Source of the DNA: Gracilibacillus timonensis | GTDB lineage: Bacteria > Bacillota > Bacilli > Bacillales > Amphibacillaceae | Assembly: GCF_900086715.1 (NCBI RefSeq) | Contig: NZ_FLKH01000008.1 | Span: 124,001-188,000, forward strand | DNA length: 64,000 nt | Reading direction: 5' to 3' | Shown: positions 24,943-33,034 of the stretch, piece by piece | Numbering within the stretch: position 1 is the stretch's first letter | Layout of the letters: each line of letters starts with the position of its first letter | Translations under genes and position numbers: made by a program | Notes under the pieces: generated by a model | The model's input: only the letters and a program-made list of their open reading frames with translations | Databases searched by the model: none | What the model was told of the DNA's origin: nothing

Positions 24943-27114
24943 TTGACAATGACAGTTCGATTAATTCTAGCTGAAAAACCATCCGTCGCAAAAAACATTG
25001 CCGACGCGCTAAACATTAAAACAAAAAAAGATGGCTATTTTGAAGGAATGAACTATTGTATCACTTGGGCATTTGGTCATCTTGTTGAGCTTTATGATGC
25101 CAAAGATTACGATGGGAAGATGCGCCATTGGAAAATGGATTACTTTCCTTTTATTCCTGCTGCCTTTAAATATAAAGTGAAAAGTAATCCAAGAAATCGA
25201 GCAAAAACAGATGGCGGTGCTGCCAAACAATTAAAAATCATCCAGTCTTTAATGAGGAGAAGCGATGTGGAGGCGATTATTTCCGCATGTGATGATGACC
25301 GCGAAGGACAACTGATTGCAGACAGCATTATCTATCGCGGTGGAACAAAACCAAAAGCAAACGTGTACCGCCTGCTTTTGAATGAATGGACAGAAAAGGA
25401 AGTGCTTCGAGGTTTGGAAAATCTCCAATCAAACGCTTCGATGCAGCCACTCCGCGATGCCGGAATCAGCAGACAATGGGCCGATTGGGTGATTGGTATT
25501 AATCTGACATCTGTTGCCACTTTAAAGTATCAACAAGGGAAATCCGGTGCGTTAAATATCGGCAGGGTCCTCCTCCCCACCTTAAAAATCATTTATGATC
25601 GCGATCAAGAGATAGAGAATTTCAAACCAGAAGATTATTTTAAACTGGCGGCAACGTTTCAGACCGTGAATAACCACGAATATGAAGGAATATATCGCGA
25701 AAACAAAACGGAGAAGTTTAAGAAAAAAGAATTATTAGAGCCGATTAACGAAGCTATTGCAGACAAACCAGCCATTATTACAGATAAACAAGTCGAGAAG
25801 AAAAAGGAATTCCCGCCTTTTTTATTTAACCTATCTAATCTGCAAGGGTATATCACCAATAAATATAAGGGCTGGACATCGGATAAAGTCTTAAAGACAG
25901 CGCAGTCCCTTTACGAGAAAAAATGGATCACTTATCCACGTACATCCAGTATGGCATTGGAAGAAAGCCTAGTTGGAAAAACAGCCCATGTATTAAAGGT
26001 ACATTCGGAAGACCTTCCTTATAAAGAAGAGGTTCATTTTAGCAAAACCAAGCGAGTTTTTAACAATGCAAAAGTAGAAAGTCATAGCGCCATCATCCCC
26101 ACTTACCTAAAACCAAAACGCCTGACAGCAGATGAAGGCATCGTATATACCGCTATTAAGAATCGATTTATTATGCAATTTATGCCGGTAGCAGAATATG
26201 AAGAGACCAAACTGATTACCAAAGTACTAGACACGGACCTACCTGGTCGTTTTCATTCCAAAGGTAAGGTGCAGTTGGTTGAAGGCTGGAAGAAAGTAGA
26301 GAACATCCAATCAAAAGATGCCTTCCTGCCTTCTGTGAACAAAGAAGAACGCGTTCAAATCATAGGGTCTGACGTTACTTCCCATGTCACCAAACCGCCC
26401 AAGCATCATACAGAAAGAACCTTGCTTCGCGTGATGGAAACCTGTGGAAAAGACTATCAAGAGGATGAAAATGAAGAGTTGTTGGGGAGTATTTTAAATG
26501 GATTCAGTATTGGGACGGCGGCAACTAGAGCCGAAACGATTAAAAAACTAAAAGATATCGGTTATATCACAACGGATAAGAAGTATTTACTGTGCACAGA
26601 GCTTGGCAAACGACTTGTTGACACTTTCCCTGTCAAAAACCTATTCGATTTAGCATTTACCGGACGCCTTGAAAAAGCCTTATCCGATATCGAAAAAGGG
26701 AAAGCAAGCAAACAAGCATTTCTCCGTCTCGTCTTTCAGTTCACAACGGAGTCCGTGGCGACAATTAAACAAGATCAGGACGTAGTCATTCACCAGGCAG
26801 CCTCCAAACGAGCGACCAATGAGGTATTAGGTACCTGTCCTCAATGCGGTGGCAAGGTGAAAGACGGTTATAAAGCCTTTAGCTGCAGCAATTGGAAGAA
26901 GGGATGTAATTTTGCGATTTGGAAGAATGATAAATACTTAGCAGCGATGCGCAAGAAGCCAACAAAGACCATGGTGAAAACATTATTGAAGGAGAAGAAA
27001 GCATTCGTGAAGGGGCTAACCAGTAAAAACGGGAAGAAATTCAATGCCTATTTAAGCTATGAAAAGAACGAGGAAAAAGATTATTATAGCTGGAAGATGG
27101 AATTTTTAAAGTGA
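24943..27114 (+). CDS. topB: DNA topoisomerase III
   Basis: A 723-residue type IA topoisomerase that decatenates and relaxes negatively supercoiled DNA. The Toprim domain starts at once (LILAEKPSVAKNIADAL, then SACDDDREGQLIADSI near residue 110), the catalytic tyrosine is in KWITYPRTSS near 330, and a Cys4-type zinc ribbon (CPQCGGKVKDGYKAFSCSN) follows near 630. TTG at 24943 has AAAGGCG at good spacing; ATG 24949 is the alternative. It stands alone; the next gene starts 58 bases later and is unrelated. Confidence 0.95.
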   Translation: MTMTVRLILAEKPSVAKNIADALNIKTKKDGYFEGMNYCITWAFGHLVELYDAKDYDGKMRHWKMDYFPFIPAAFKYKVKSNPRNRAKTDGGAAKQLKIIQSLMRRSDVEAIISACDDDREGQLIADSIIYRGGTKPKANVYRLLLNEWTEKEVLRGLENLQSNASMQPLRDAGISRQWADWVIGINLTSVATLKYQQGKSGALNIGRVLLPTLKIIYDRDQEIENFKPEDYFKLAATFQTVNNHEYEGIYRENKTEKFKKKELLEPINEAIADKPAIITDKQVEKKKEFPPFLFNLSNLQGYITNKYKGWTSDKVLKTAQSLYEKKWITYPRTSSMALEESLVGKTAHVLKVHSEDLPYKEEVHFSKTKRVFNNAKVESHSAIIPTYLKPKRLTADEGIVYTAIKNRFIMQFMPVAEYEETKLITKVLDTDLPGRFHSKGKVQLVEGWKKVENIQSKDAFLPSVNKEERVQIIGSDVTSHVTKPPKHHTERTLLRVMETCGKDYQEDENEELLGSILNGFSIGTAATRAETIKKLKDIGYITTDKKYLLCTELGKRLVDTFPVKNLFDLAFTGRLEKALSDIEKGKASKQAFLRLVFQFTTESVATIKQDQDVVIHQAASKRATNEVLGTCPQCGGKVKDGYKAFSCSNWKKGCNFAIWKNDKYLAAMRKKPTKTMVKTLLKEKKAFVKGLTSKNGKKFNAYLSYEKNEEKDYYSWKMEFLK

Positions 27115-27172
27115 TCAATTGTCACTTGAAAATTGATCATATGTTCATTATAAATGATGGGAGGTTAAAGGG

Positions 27173-27418
27173 GTGAAGAGCATATGGAATAGCATTAAAA
27201 AAATCCTCACCAGTAAATGGGCAGACTTCTTTTTTGTCATCGCTTTTTTTGGTTTATTTCTCATTCTATTTGAGAATACCCTTTTGAAAGGAAATATGGA
27301 CTTTCTTGGCGGAACATTATTATTCATTCTTTTTCCGATCTTATTATTCATTCTTTTTCCGATCTTAATATTCATGAATGGATACAGCATGATTAAAAAA
27401 TGGAAAAACAAAGAATAG
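27173..27418 (+). CDS. Small membrane protein with an in-frame 24-base tandem repeat
   Basis: 81 residues with a GTG start behind GGGAGG. The protein has two hydrophobic segments; the second contains the repeated octapeptide LLFILFPI, encoded by a perfect direct repeat at 27317-27340 and 27341-27364 with a degenerate third copy. It ends in a basic tail (KKWKNKE). No family recognised. The repeat lengthens the second helix by eight residues. Confidence 0.6.
   Translation: MKSIWNSIKKILTSKWADFFFVIAFFGLFLILFENTLLKGNMDFLGGTLLFILFPILLFILFPILIFMNGYSMIKKWKNKE
27317..27364 (+). repeat. Perfect 24-base tandem duplication inside a membrane-helix codon run
   Basis: Two identical 24-base units beginning TTATTATTCATTC and ending CCGATC; a third, partial unit (TTAATATTCATG) follows. 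Confidence 0.9.
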
Positions 27419-27499
27419 TGGTAGAGGCTGATTCTTATCTGTTTATCCTTAAGAAGAACCTCTGTCAAATGGACAAAGGTTCTCTAGCAATCAAGGGAC

Positions 27500-28135
27500 T
27501 TACTCCTTTACCACCAATCCCATTAATGAAGCAAGCTGCACCGCCTGGTGTGTTGATACCTTACAGCCGTTTAAATCTTCAATGGAAACCGTTAATGTGT
27601 CAAAACGAGATGTACTAATATCGACCCCTTTTAAGGCCGTTTGTTCAAAGCTTGTCCCACTCAAATCACATAAATCAAACCCAACACCTTTAAACTTACA
27701 ATCATAAAAATCAGTTTGCTGGAGAACCGCTTCTTTAAACAGGACCTTTTCCAGCTTGGAGTTGCCAAACATCGCCATGTTCACAATCGAATCGTTGAAA
27801 GTCACATTGCCGATGGACGATTCGGAAAAGTCGGTCCCAAGTAATTTACAGTTATGAAACTCGACGCGATGAATGGAAGATTCGCGCAGATTAGCATTCG
27901 ATAGATCACAATTTTCAAAGCGGACATCCGTTAATTGGATTTTGCCAAAGTCCGTATGATTAAACTGACTGTTTTTAATAATAGCATGATAGATTCGCAG
28001 TCTCTCTAATATTTCATTGGTAAACTCGGAATCTGTCACAAAAGCCATTTCTAATTCAGGATCTTCCTCGTAGAAAATATCGGTAAAATGGCTTGGTGTT
28101 AATGCTTCCGATATTTTTGGAGCAGTAATTTTCAC
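27500..28135 (-). CDS. Pentapeptide-repeat protein, Qnr-like
   Basis: About 211 residues, most of them pentapeptide repeats from residue 45 to 195 (FENCDLSNANLRESSIHRVEF, HNCKLLGTDFSES, DLCDLSGTSFEQTALKG). The C-terminus GCKVSTHQAVQLASLMGLVV resembles that of Gram-positive chromosomal Qnr-type proteins, which bind gyrase and lower quinolone sensitivity; length (about 215) agrees. Start is GTG at 28133-28135 after GAAGGGA. It follows a Nudix gene 34 bases upstream. The family is firm, the gyrase role is inference. Confidence 0.8.
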   Translation of the reverse strand: MKITAPKISEALTPSHFTDIFYEEDPELEMAFVTDSEFTNEILERLRIYHAIIKNSQFNHTDFGKIQLTDVRFENCDLSNANLRESSIHRVEFHNCKLLGTDFSESSIGNVTFNDSIVNMAMFGNSKLEKVLFKEAVLQQTDFYDCKFKGVGFDLCDLSGTSFEQTALKGVDISTSRFDTLTVSIEDLNGCKVSTHQAVQLASLMGLVVKE

Positions 28136-28169
28136 ACTATCCCTTCTTTCCTTTATCCATTGAGGTCGT

Positions 28170-28613
28170 CTAGAACAAATACATTTCCTTGCGATCATAG
28201 TAACATTCAGAAAGCTGCGCATCCTTAAAGATCTTGTACATGTCCAGAAACCCATCTGCCAATATGTAATTCTCTAATTCATGGGGATCAATCCAGAATA
28301 CTTCCCCTTCGTCTGAACTGGTCACGTCCCCAGTAAATCTTGTCGTATGATAAAACAATACCACATATCGCTCATCTGCCTCTGTTTGAAACTGTTTACT
28401 GCCACATAATACCGGCTGACTTATCCGCAATCCTGTTTCTTCCTCGACCTCGCGGATAACGGCATCGTGAAAAGATTCTTCTTTTTCAATATGACCGCCC
28501 GGAAAGGTTAAGCCTGGCCAATTCGGATTGACGCGATCTTGCACGAGAATCTGTCCTTTTTCGTTCTCGATCATACACATATTCGTAAAGATTGCTAATT
28601 CTGCACGTCCCAT
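28170..28613 (-). CDS. Nudix hydrolase, MutT/MutX-like
   Basis: 147 residues. The Nudix box is complete: GGHIEKEESFHDAVIREV followed by EEETGL (GX5EX7REVXEEXGL pattern, residues 40-62). N-terminal ELAIFTNMCMIENEKGQIL is typical of 8-oxo-dGTP phosphatases related to MutX. Substrate is not proven by sequence. It probably forms an operon with the pentapeptide gene. Confidence 0.88.
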   Translation of the reverse strand: MGRAELAIFTNMCMIENEKGQILVQDRVNPNWPGLTFPGGHIEKEESFHDAVIREVEEETGLRISQPVLCGSKQFQTEADERYVVLFYHTTRFTGDVTSSDEGEVFWIDPHELENYILADGFLDMYKIFKDAQLSECYYDRKEMYLF

Positions 28614-28685
28614 TTCCCTTCCCCCACTCCATCCCTTTTATACTATCCATATTATAACAAACATTTGCTAGCCAAACATCCTCTT

Positions 28686-29087
28686 TTACTTCCCAGTTTC
28701 TGCAAAAGTCTCTATTCTTGCACCTATTTGATCCCTAACCCTTTGGAATACGGACCATTCTTGTCCTGCCGGATCATCAAAGCCCCAATGTTCCTTTTTT
28801 ACATGGGCAGGTATGTGGGGGCAGTTCTGATCGGCATCACTGCATAAAGTGACAACAAGCGTAGCCTGATTCAAGATATCGGCATCGATGACATCCGAGG
28901 TATGCTGCGAGATATCAATATCCACTTCCTGCATAGCTTGAATGGCAAGCGGGTTGACACCATGTGCTCTAATCCCTGCAGAGTATACCTCCCATTCGTC
29001 TCCCAATATACGTCTAGCCCATCCTTCTGCCATTTGACTGCGACAAGCATTTCCGGTGCAAATAAAATAGATAATATTCTTCTTCAT
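28686..29087 (-). CDS. arsC: Thioredoxin-coupled arsenate reductase ArsC
   Basis: A 133-residue enzyme of the low-molecular-weight phosphatase fold that reduces arsenate to arsenite. Nucleophile Cys in [15 protein letters not shown] near residue 10; the two relay cysteines in [11 protein letters not shown] near 82 and 89 show the thioredoxin-coupled class. It is the last gene of arsRBC and starts 13 bases after arsB. Confidence 0.95.
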   Translation of the reverse strand: MKKNIIYFICTGNACRSQMAEGWARRILGDEWEVYSAGIRAHGVNPLAIQAMQEVDIDISQHTSDVIDADILNQATLVVTLCSDADQNCPHIPAHVKKEHWGFDDPAGQEWSVFQRVRDQIGARIETFAETGK

Positions 29088-29100
29088 TTCCCTTCTCCTC

Positions 29101-30390
29101 CTAAAATAATAATAACGTTAGATACAAACCAAACAAGGTAAATACCAATACCGGTATCGTAATCACAATCCCCGTTTTAAAATACGTCCCCCATGAAATT
29201 TTCATCCCTTTTTGTGTCAATACGTGCAGCCACAGCAAGGTTGCTAAGGAACCAATCGGTGTAATTTTCGGCCCTAAATCGGAACCAATAATGTTGGCGT
29301 AAATCAACCCTTCTTTCACGGCAGCCGTTACAGCCGCTTGATCGATGGCGATCGCATCAATTAAGACGGTGGGCATGTTGTTCATTACCGAACTTAGAAA
29401 TGCAGCGATAAACCCCATCCCTATCACACTTGCAAATAATCCTTGTTCACCCAATGTCGTTAACACATCTGCCAACATCGTCGTAATTCCCGCATTCTTC
29501 AACCCGAATACGACGATATACATGCCAAGTGAAAACACCACAATATTCCACGGGGCACCTTTTATTACTTTTCGTGTATGAACGGCATTTGATTTTCTGG
29601 CTAATAGCAGAAAGATGATTGCAACGACACCTGCTATAAACGATACGGGAATGGCAATAAACTCACTCATTAAATAGCCCATCAATAAAATAGCCAACAC
29701 GCCCCACGCATAAACAAATAATCGCTGGTCCTTAATCGCCATTGCCGGAGATTCCAGCTGTTTCTCATCAAATTGCTTGGGGATGGCCTTCCGGAAATAG
29801 ATCCATAGTACAACAATACTAGCTAATAATGAAAAAATATTAGGAATGATCATCCGCAAAAAATAGGAAAGAAAATCAATTCCAAAGTAGTCGGCTGATA
29901 CAATATTAACCAAATTACTGACGATCAGCGGCAAGGAAGTCGTATCCGCAATAAAACCACTAGCAATCACAAACGGAAAGATTGCCCGCTGGTCAAATTG
30001 CAAATTGCGGACCATCGCCAGTACAATCGGTGTCAGGATCAAGGCTGCACCATCATTAGCAAAAAAAGCCGCCACGATCGCACCTAGTAAGGAGATATAG
30101 ATAAACATTCGCACGCCATGCCCCTTTGAGATATGAACCATATGGCGGGCAGACCATTCAAAAAAACCAATCTCATCTAATATCAAGGAAATGATGATCA
30201 CCGCAACAAACGTAAGCGTGGCATTCCAGACAATCCCCGTCACTTCTACCACATCAGCAAAGGAAACGACACCAGTAATAACGGCTAATACAGCACCTAC
30301 TGCTGCCGTTATGCCTATATCTAATCCTTTTGGCTGCCAAATAACAAAGATTAAGGTGAGCAAAAAGAGAATGATAGCTAGGAGGGTCAT
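29101..30390 (-). CDS. arsB: Arsenite efflux permease ArsB
   Basis: 429 residues with about eleven or twelve hydrophobic segments. Typical ArsB/NhaD motifs include [18 protein letters not shown] near residue 110, [20 protein letters not shown] near 370 and VMNNMPTVL near 330. It exports arsenite (or antimonite) and overlaps the arsR stop by four bases. The chaperone ATPase ArsA is absent, so it must be driven by membrane potential. Confidence 0.93.
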   Translation of the reverse strand: MTLLAIILFLLTLIFVIWQPKGLDIGITAAVGAVLAVITGVVSFADVVEVTGIVWNATLTFVAVIIISLILDEIGFFEWSARHMVHISKGHGVRMFIYISLLGAIVAAFFANDGAALILTPIVLAMVRNLQFDQRAIFPFVIASGFIADTTSLPLIVSNLVNIVSADYFGIDFLSYFLRMIIPNIFSLLASIVVLWIYFRKAIPKQFDEKQLESPAMAIKDQRLFVYAWGVLAILLMGYLMSEFIAIPVSFIAGVVAIIFLLLARKSNAVHTRKVIKGAPWNIVVFSLGMYIVVFGLKNAGITTMLADVLTTLGEQGLFASVIGMGFIAAFLSSVMNNMPTVLIDAIAIDQAAVTAAVKEGLIYANIIGSDLGPKITPIGSLATLLWLHVLTQKGMKISWGTYFKTGIVITIPVLVFTLFGLYLTLLLF

Positions 30391-30707
30391 GTTTCACACG
30401 TACCTTTCTCCAATTGATCACACACGCATGGGCTAGTAGCTGCGCCAATCGAGGATAATTGACTCGTTATTTCTTCCAACCTCTCTTTATTCAATCGGTA
30501 CATGGTTTTTGTCCCGTTTTTCCTTGATTGGACTAATTGGTATCTGGCTAACACTTTCATGTGATGACTCAAAGTAGGCTGTGAAAAATGGAAGTGTGCT
30601 AATAAATCACAGGCACATAATTCATCGCACGATAATAGATCAAGAATTTCTAATCGACTTGGATCCGCTAATATTTTCAAATAATCGGAAAGCTGTTGGT
30701 ACATCAA
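30387..30707 (-). CDS. arsR: ArsR-family arsenic-responsive repressor
   Basis: 106-residue winged-helix repressor. The metal-binding pair is in [10 protein letters not shown] near residues 28-37, next to the recognition helix [13 protein letters not shown]. The C-terminus has further cysteines (SPCVCDQ, GTC). First gene of arsRBC; it should repress from the palindrome at 30796-30821. A GGTGACC-type site precedes the ATG. Confidence 0.93.
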   Translation of the reverse strand: MMYQQLSDYLKILADPSRLEILDLLSCDELCACDLLAHFHFSQPTLSHHMKVLARYQLVQSRKNGTKTMYRLNKERLEEITSQLSSIGAATSPCVCDQLEKGTCET

Positions 30708-30795
30708 AGGTCACCTGCTTCTAAAGCTATTTTTGGTGCAATCATCCGCGATATCCTCTTTCTCAGTGAGAAGTCGAACATCATGTTACTTCTCA

Positions 30796-30821
30796 TTATA
30801 TATAGATTATCATCTATATAT
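30796..30821. promoter_or_regulatory. Candidate ArsR operator palindrome
   Basis: TATATATAGAT and ATCTATATATA are perfect 11-base arms around TATC, about 90 bases upstream of arsR, followed by a further half TCTATATA. The size and symmetry fit ArsR/SmtB operators, although the sequence is very AT-rich. Confidence 0.5.
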
Positions 30822-30978
30822 ATATTTGTCTATATAATAAAATGCAAAGATATAATCGTCTTCTGGAAACTATTGCTGTACTTTTCATGATCGATTTTAT
30901 GATTGATTTTTTTATAGGAAAGAGTATGATTATACGTTGCAGGGAAAAAATATACCAGACGAAGGAGGTGGAGGCCAA

Positions 30979-31725
30979 ATGGAAAATATTCATTTAAAAA
31001 AGGTAGGAGCAGCAGACTTGGGAGAAGTGACACTTTTGGTTGGTGATCCAGCTCGAGTTGAACTCATTTCTAGTCAATGGGATACGCATCAACTTGTCTC
31101 CGAAAATCGAGAATTCATTTTGGTTACAGGGACTTGGAAAGGCACAACGGTTTCTATCTGTTCCACCGGGATTGGCGTCGGCTCTACGGAAATAGCGATC
31201 ATCGAATTGATTCGCAGCGGAGCAAAAAAACTCGTTCGATTAGGTGGATGTGGTGCGTGGAACGACCGCTTATCAGCAGGTGACTTACTCTTCAATCATG
31301 CCATGGTTCGAGATCCAGGTATGCTCCACCAATATGTGAGTGATACATATCCAGCTGCAGCTGACCCAGACTTGTTGGCACAAATCAAATTACAGGCAGA
31401 AAATAGCGGATTTCGCGTCCATACCGGTATTGGCATGACTACGCAAAGTTATTATTTAGGTCAATCTCGCGAGCACGGCATTAGCAATGGCCCACAGCCA
31501 AATAAAAACTGGATGGATTATTGGAAAGAGCGGCATGTGCTAAACGCTGAAATGGAATCCGCGGTGCTGTTTATATTAGCGTCACTTTATCAAATTTCCG
31601 CAGCCAATTGTCTCGTCGTGCATGTCAATCGGCTTAACGAACAATGGGTTTCCGATCAAGACTATCAAGCAATTCATCAACAAGCAGCGAAATTAGTGTT
31701 AGACGCTTGTGTCAAAATCCAATAA
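30979..31725 (+). CDS. Nucleoside phosphorylase, uridine phosphorylase-like
   Basis: A 248-residue member of the PNP/UDP family. GDPARVELIS near residue 20 (phosphate site), STGIGVGSTEIAIIEL near 67, RLGGCGAWN near 88 and NAEMESAVLFILA near 190 (ribose site glutamates) are all present. The distribution of residues is closer to uridine phosphorylase than to purine nucleoside enzymes, but the base is uncertain. ATG at 30979 after GGAGGTGGAGG. The downstream MFS transporter starts 19 bases after the stop and may bring the nucleoside in. Confidence 0.82.
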   Translation: MENIHLKKVGAADLGEVTLLVGDPARVELISSQWDTHQLVSENREFILVTGTWKGTTVSICSTGIGVGSTEIAIIELIRSGAKKLVRLGGCGAWNDRLSAGDLLFNHAMVRDPGMLHQYVSDTYPAAADPDLLAQIKLQAENSGFRVHTGIGMTTQSYYLGQSREHGISNGPQPNKNWMDYWKERHVLNAEMESAVLFILASLYQISAANCLVVHVNRLNEQWVSDQDYQAIHQQAAKLVLDACVKIQ

Positions 31726-31744
31726 TGGTAAAGGTGTGTTAAGG

Positions 31745-32983
31745 TTGGAACAAGTTTCAAATAAAAAAAGCTACCAAAAAAAGATATTAGCTTCTTCCAT
31801 GCTTGGTTTGGGATTAGAAGGCATGGATATCATGTTTCTCTCTTTTGTTTTAAGCTCTATTATCACTGAATTTGGGATTTCGTCGGCAGCAGGTGGATCG
31901 ATTGCTTCCATCACCAATATCGGTATGCTGGTTGGTGGGGTCACCTTTGGAATCCTTGCTGATAAATATGGCAGAATCCGTATATTCACTTATACCATAT
32001 TCCTATTTTCCATTGCTACCGCTCTGATGGCCTTTGCAGATAATATTTATATGATCTATCTGCTGCGCTTTTTGGCAGGAGTTGGCGGTGGCGGTGAATT
32101 TGGCATTGGTATGGCGCTTGTAGCGGAAGTTTTTTCTAAAGAGCGACGTGGCCGAATGACATCATGGGTTACGATCGGCGGGCAAATGGGTGCTGTGGCC
32201 GCTGCCATTTTAGCAGCTATTATCATTCCCCTATTTGGCTGGAGAGCCTTGTTTATTGTTGGGATACTACCGGTCCTTTTAATCTTTTATGTACGCAGAA
32301 ACTTAGGGGAAACCGAGGAATGGAAACAAGCACAAACGAAAATTAAACAAGGGGAAAAGAAAGGGAGCTCTCTTGCCAAACTCTTTAGCTCCCCTAAAGT
32401 AGCGTACACAACGATAGCGCTGACGATTATGTCTACCGTACAAGTCGCTGGCTACTTTGGCTTAATGAACTGGCTGCCGTCTATCTTACAAGACCAGCTT
32501 GGTTTGAGTGTTTCCGGATCGTCTCTTTGGATGATCAGTACCATCATCGGAATGTGTGCTGGCATGCTGTTGTTTGGGCAGATACTAGATAGGTTTGGGG
32601 CGAAAACCTCGTACGGTATTTTTCTCGTTGCATCAGCTGCCTCCGTTTTTCTATATGTCTTTGCCCAAAGCGCCATTGCAATATTAATTGGCGGGGCGAT
32701 TGTTGGATTCTTTGCCAATGGAATGAATGCGGGATACGGCGCCTTAATTAGCAGCTTTTATGCGGCTGAAGTGAGAAGTACCGCCAATAACACCATTTTT
32801 AATACCGGCAGGGCATTAGGTGGTTTATCCCCGATTGCGATCGGTTTTTTCTTGGATAAATACGGAATTACAGCGGCGATGTCCTTTTTAGCCGTTCTAT
32901 ATCTGATTTCTCTTGTGATTATCCTGACCTTACAAGGCATTCCCTTAAAGGGGAATCGAAATAAGGAAAAAAGGGAATTTTAG
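31745..32983 (+). CDS. MFS transporter in operon with nucleoside phosphorylase
   Basis: About 412 residues, twelve hydrophobic segments. Signature GILADKYGRIRIFTYTI after TM2, GGGGEFGIGMALVAE near 118, and ERRGRMTSW near 142 follow the AAHS/sugar-porter branch of MFS. TTG at 31745 with AAAGGTG is the better start; an upstream frame from 31709 overlaps the phosphorylase gene. Because it is coupled to a nucleoside phosphorylase, a nucleoside or ribose-type substrate is suggested, not shown. Confidence 0.8.
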   Translation: MEQVSNKKSYQKKILASSMLGLGLEGMDIMFLSFVLSSIITEFGISSAAGGSIASITNIGMLVGGVTFGILADKYGRIRIFTYTIFLFSIATALMAFADNIYMIYLLRFLAGVGGGGEFGIGMALVAEVFSKERRGRMTSWVTIGGQMGAVAAAILAAIIIPLFGWRALFIVGILPVLLIFYVRRNLGETEEWKQAQTKIKQGEKKGSSLAKLFSSPKVAYTTIALTIMSTVQVAGYFGLMNWLPSILQDQLGLSVSGSSLWMISTIIGMCAGMLLFGQILDRFGAKTSYGIFLVASAASVFLYVFAQSAIAILIGGAIVGFFANGMNAGYGALISSFYAAEVRSTANNTIFNTGRALGGLSPIAIGFFLDKYGITAAMSFLAVLYLISLVIILTLQGIPLKGNRNKEKREF

Positions 32984-32996
32984 TGTACGATAAAAT

Positions 32997-33025
32997 GGGA
33001 GAGTGACCACTCGCGTCACTCTCCC
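32997..33025. terminator. Stem-loop between convergent MFS gene and adhE
   Basis: GGGAGAGTGAC (32997-33007) and GTCACTCTCCC (33015-33025) are exact inverted arms; preceded by AAAA on the plus strand, so it works best as a minus-strand terminator. Confidence 0.7.
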
Positions 33026-33034
33026 ACCATACGG

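Noticed and set aside
27173-27468. Minus-strand 106-codon frame with repeated NNKIGKRM
   Set aside because: It is the antisense reading of the tandem repeat in the small membrane protein gene.
31771-32346. Open frames on both strands inside the MFS gene
   Set aside because: Shadow frames of a well-supported gene; no independent signals.
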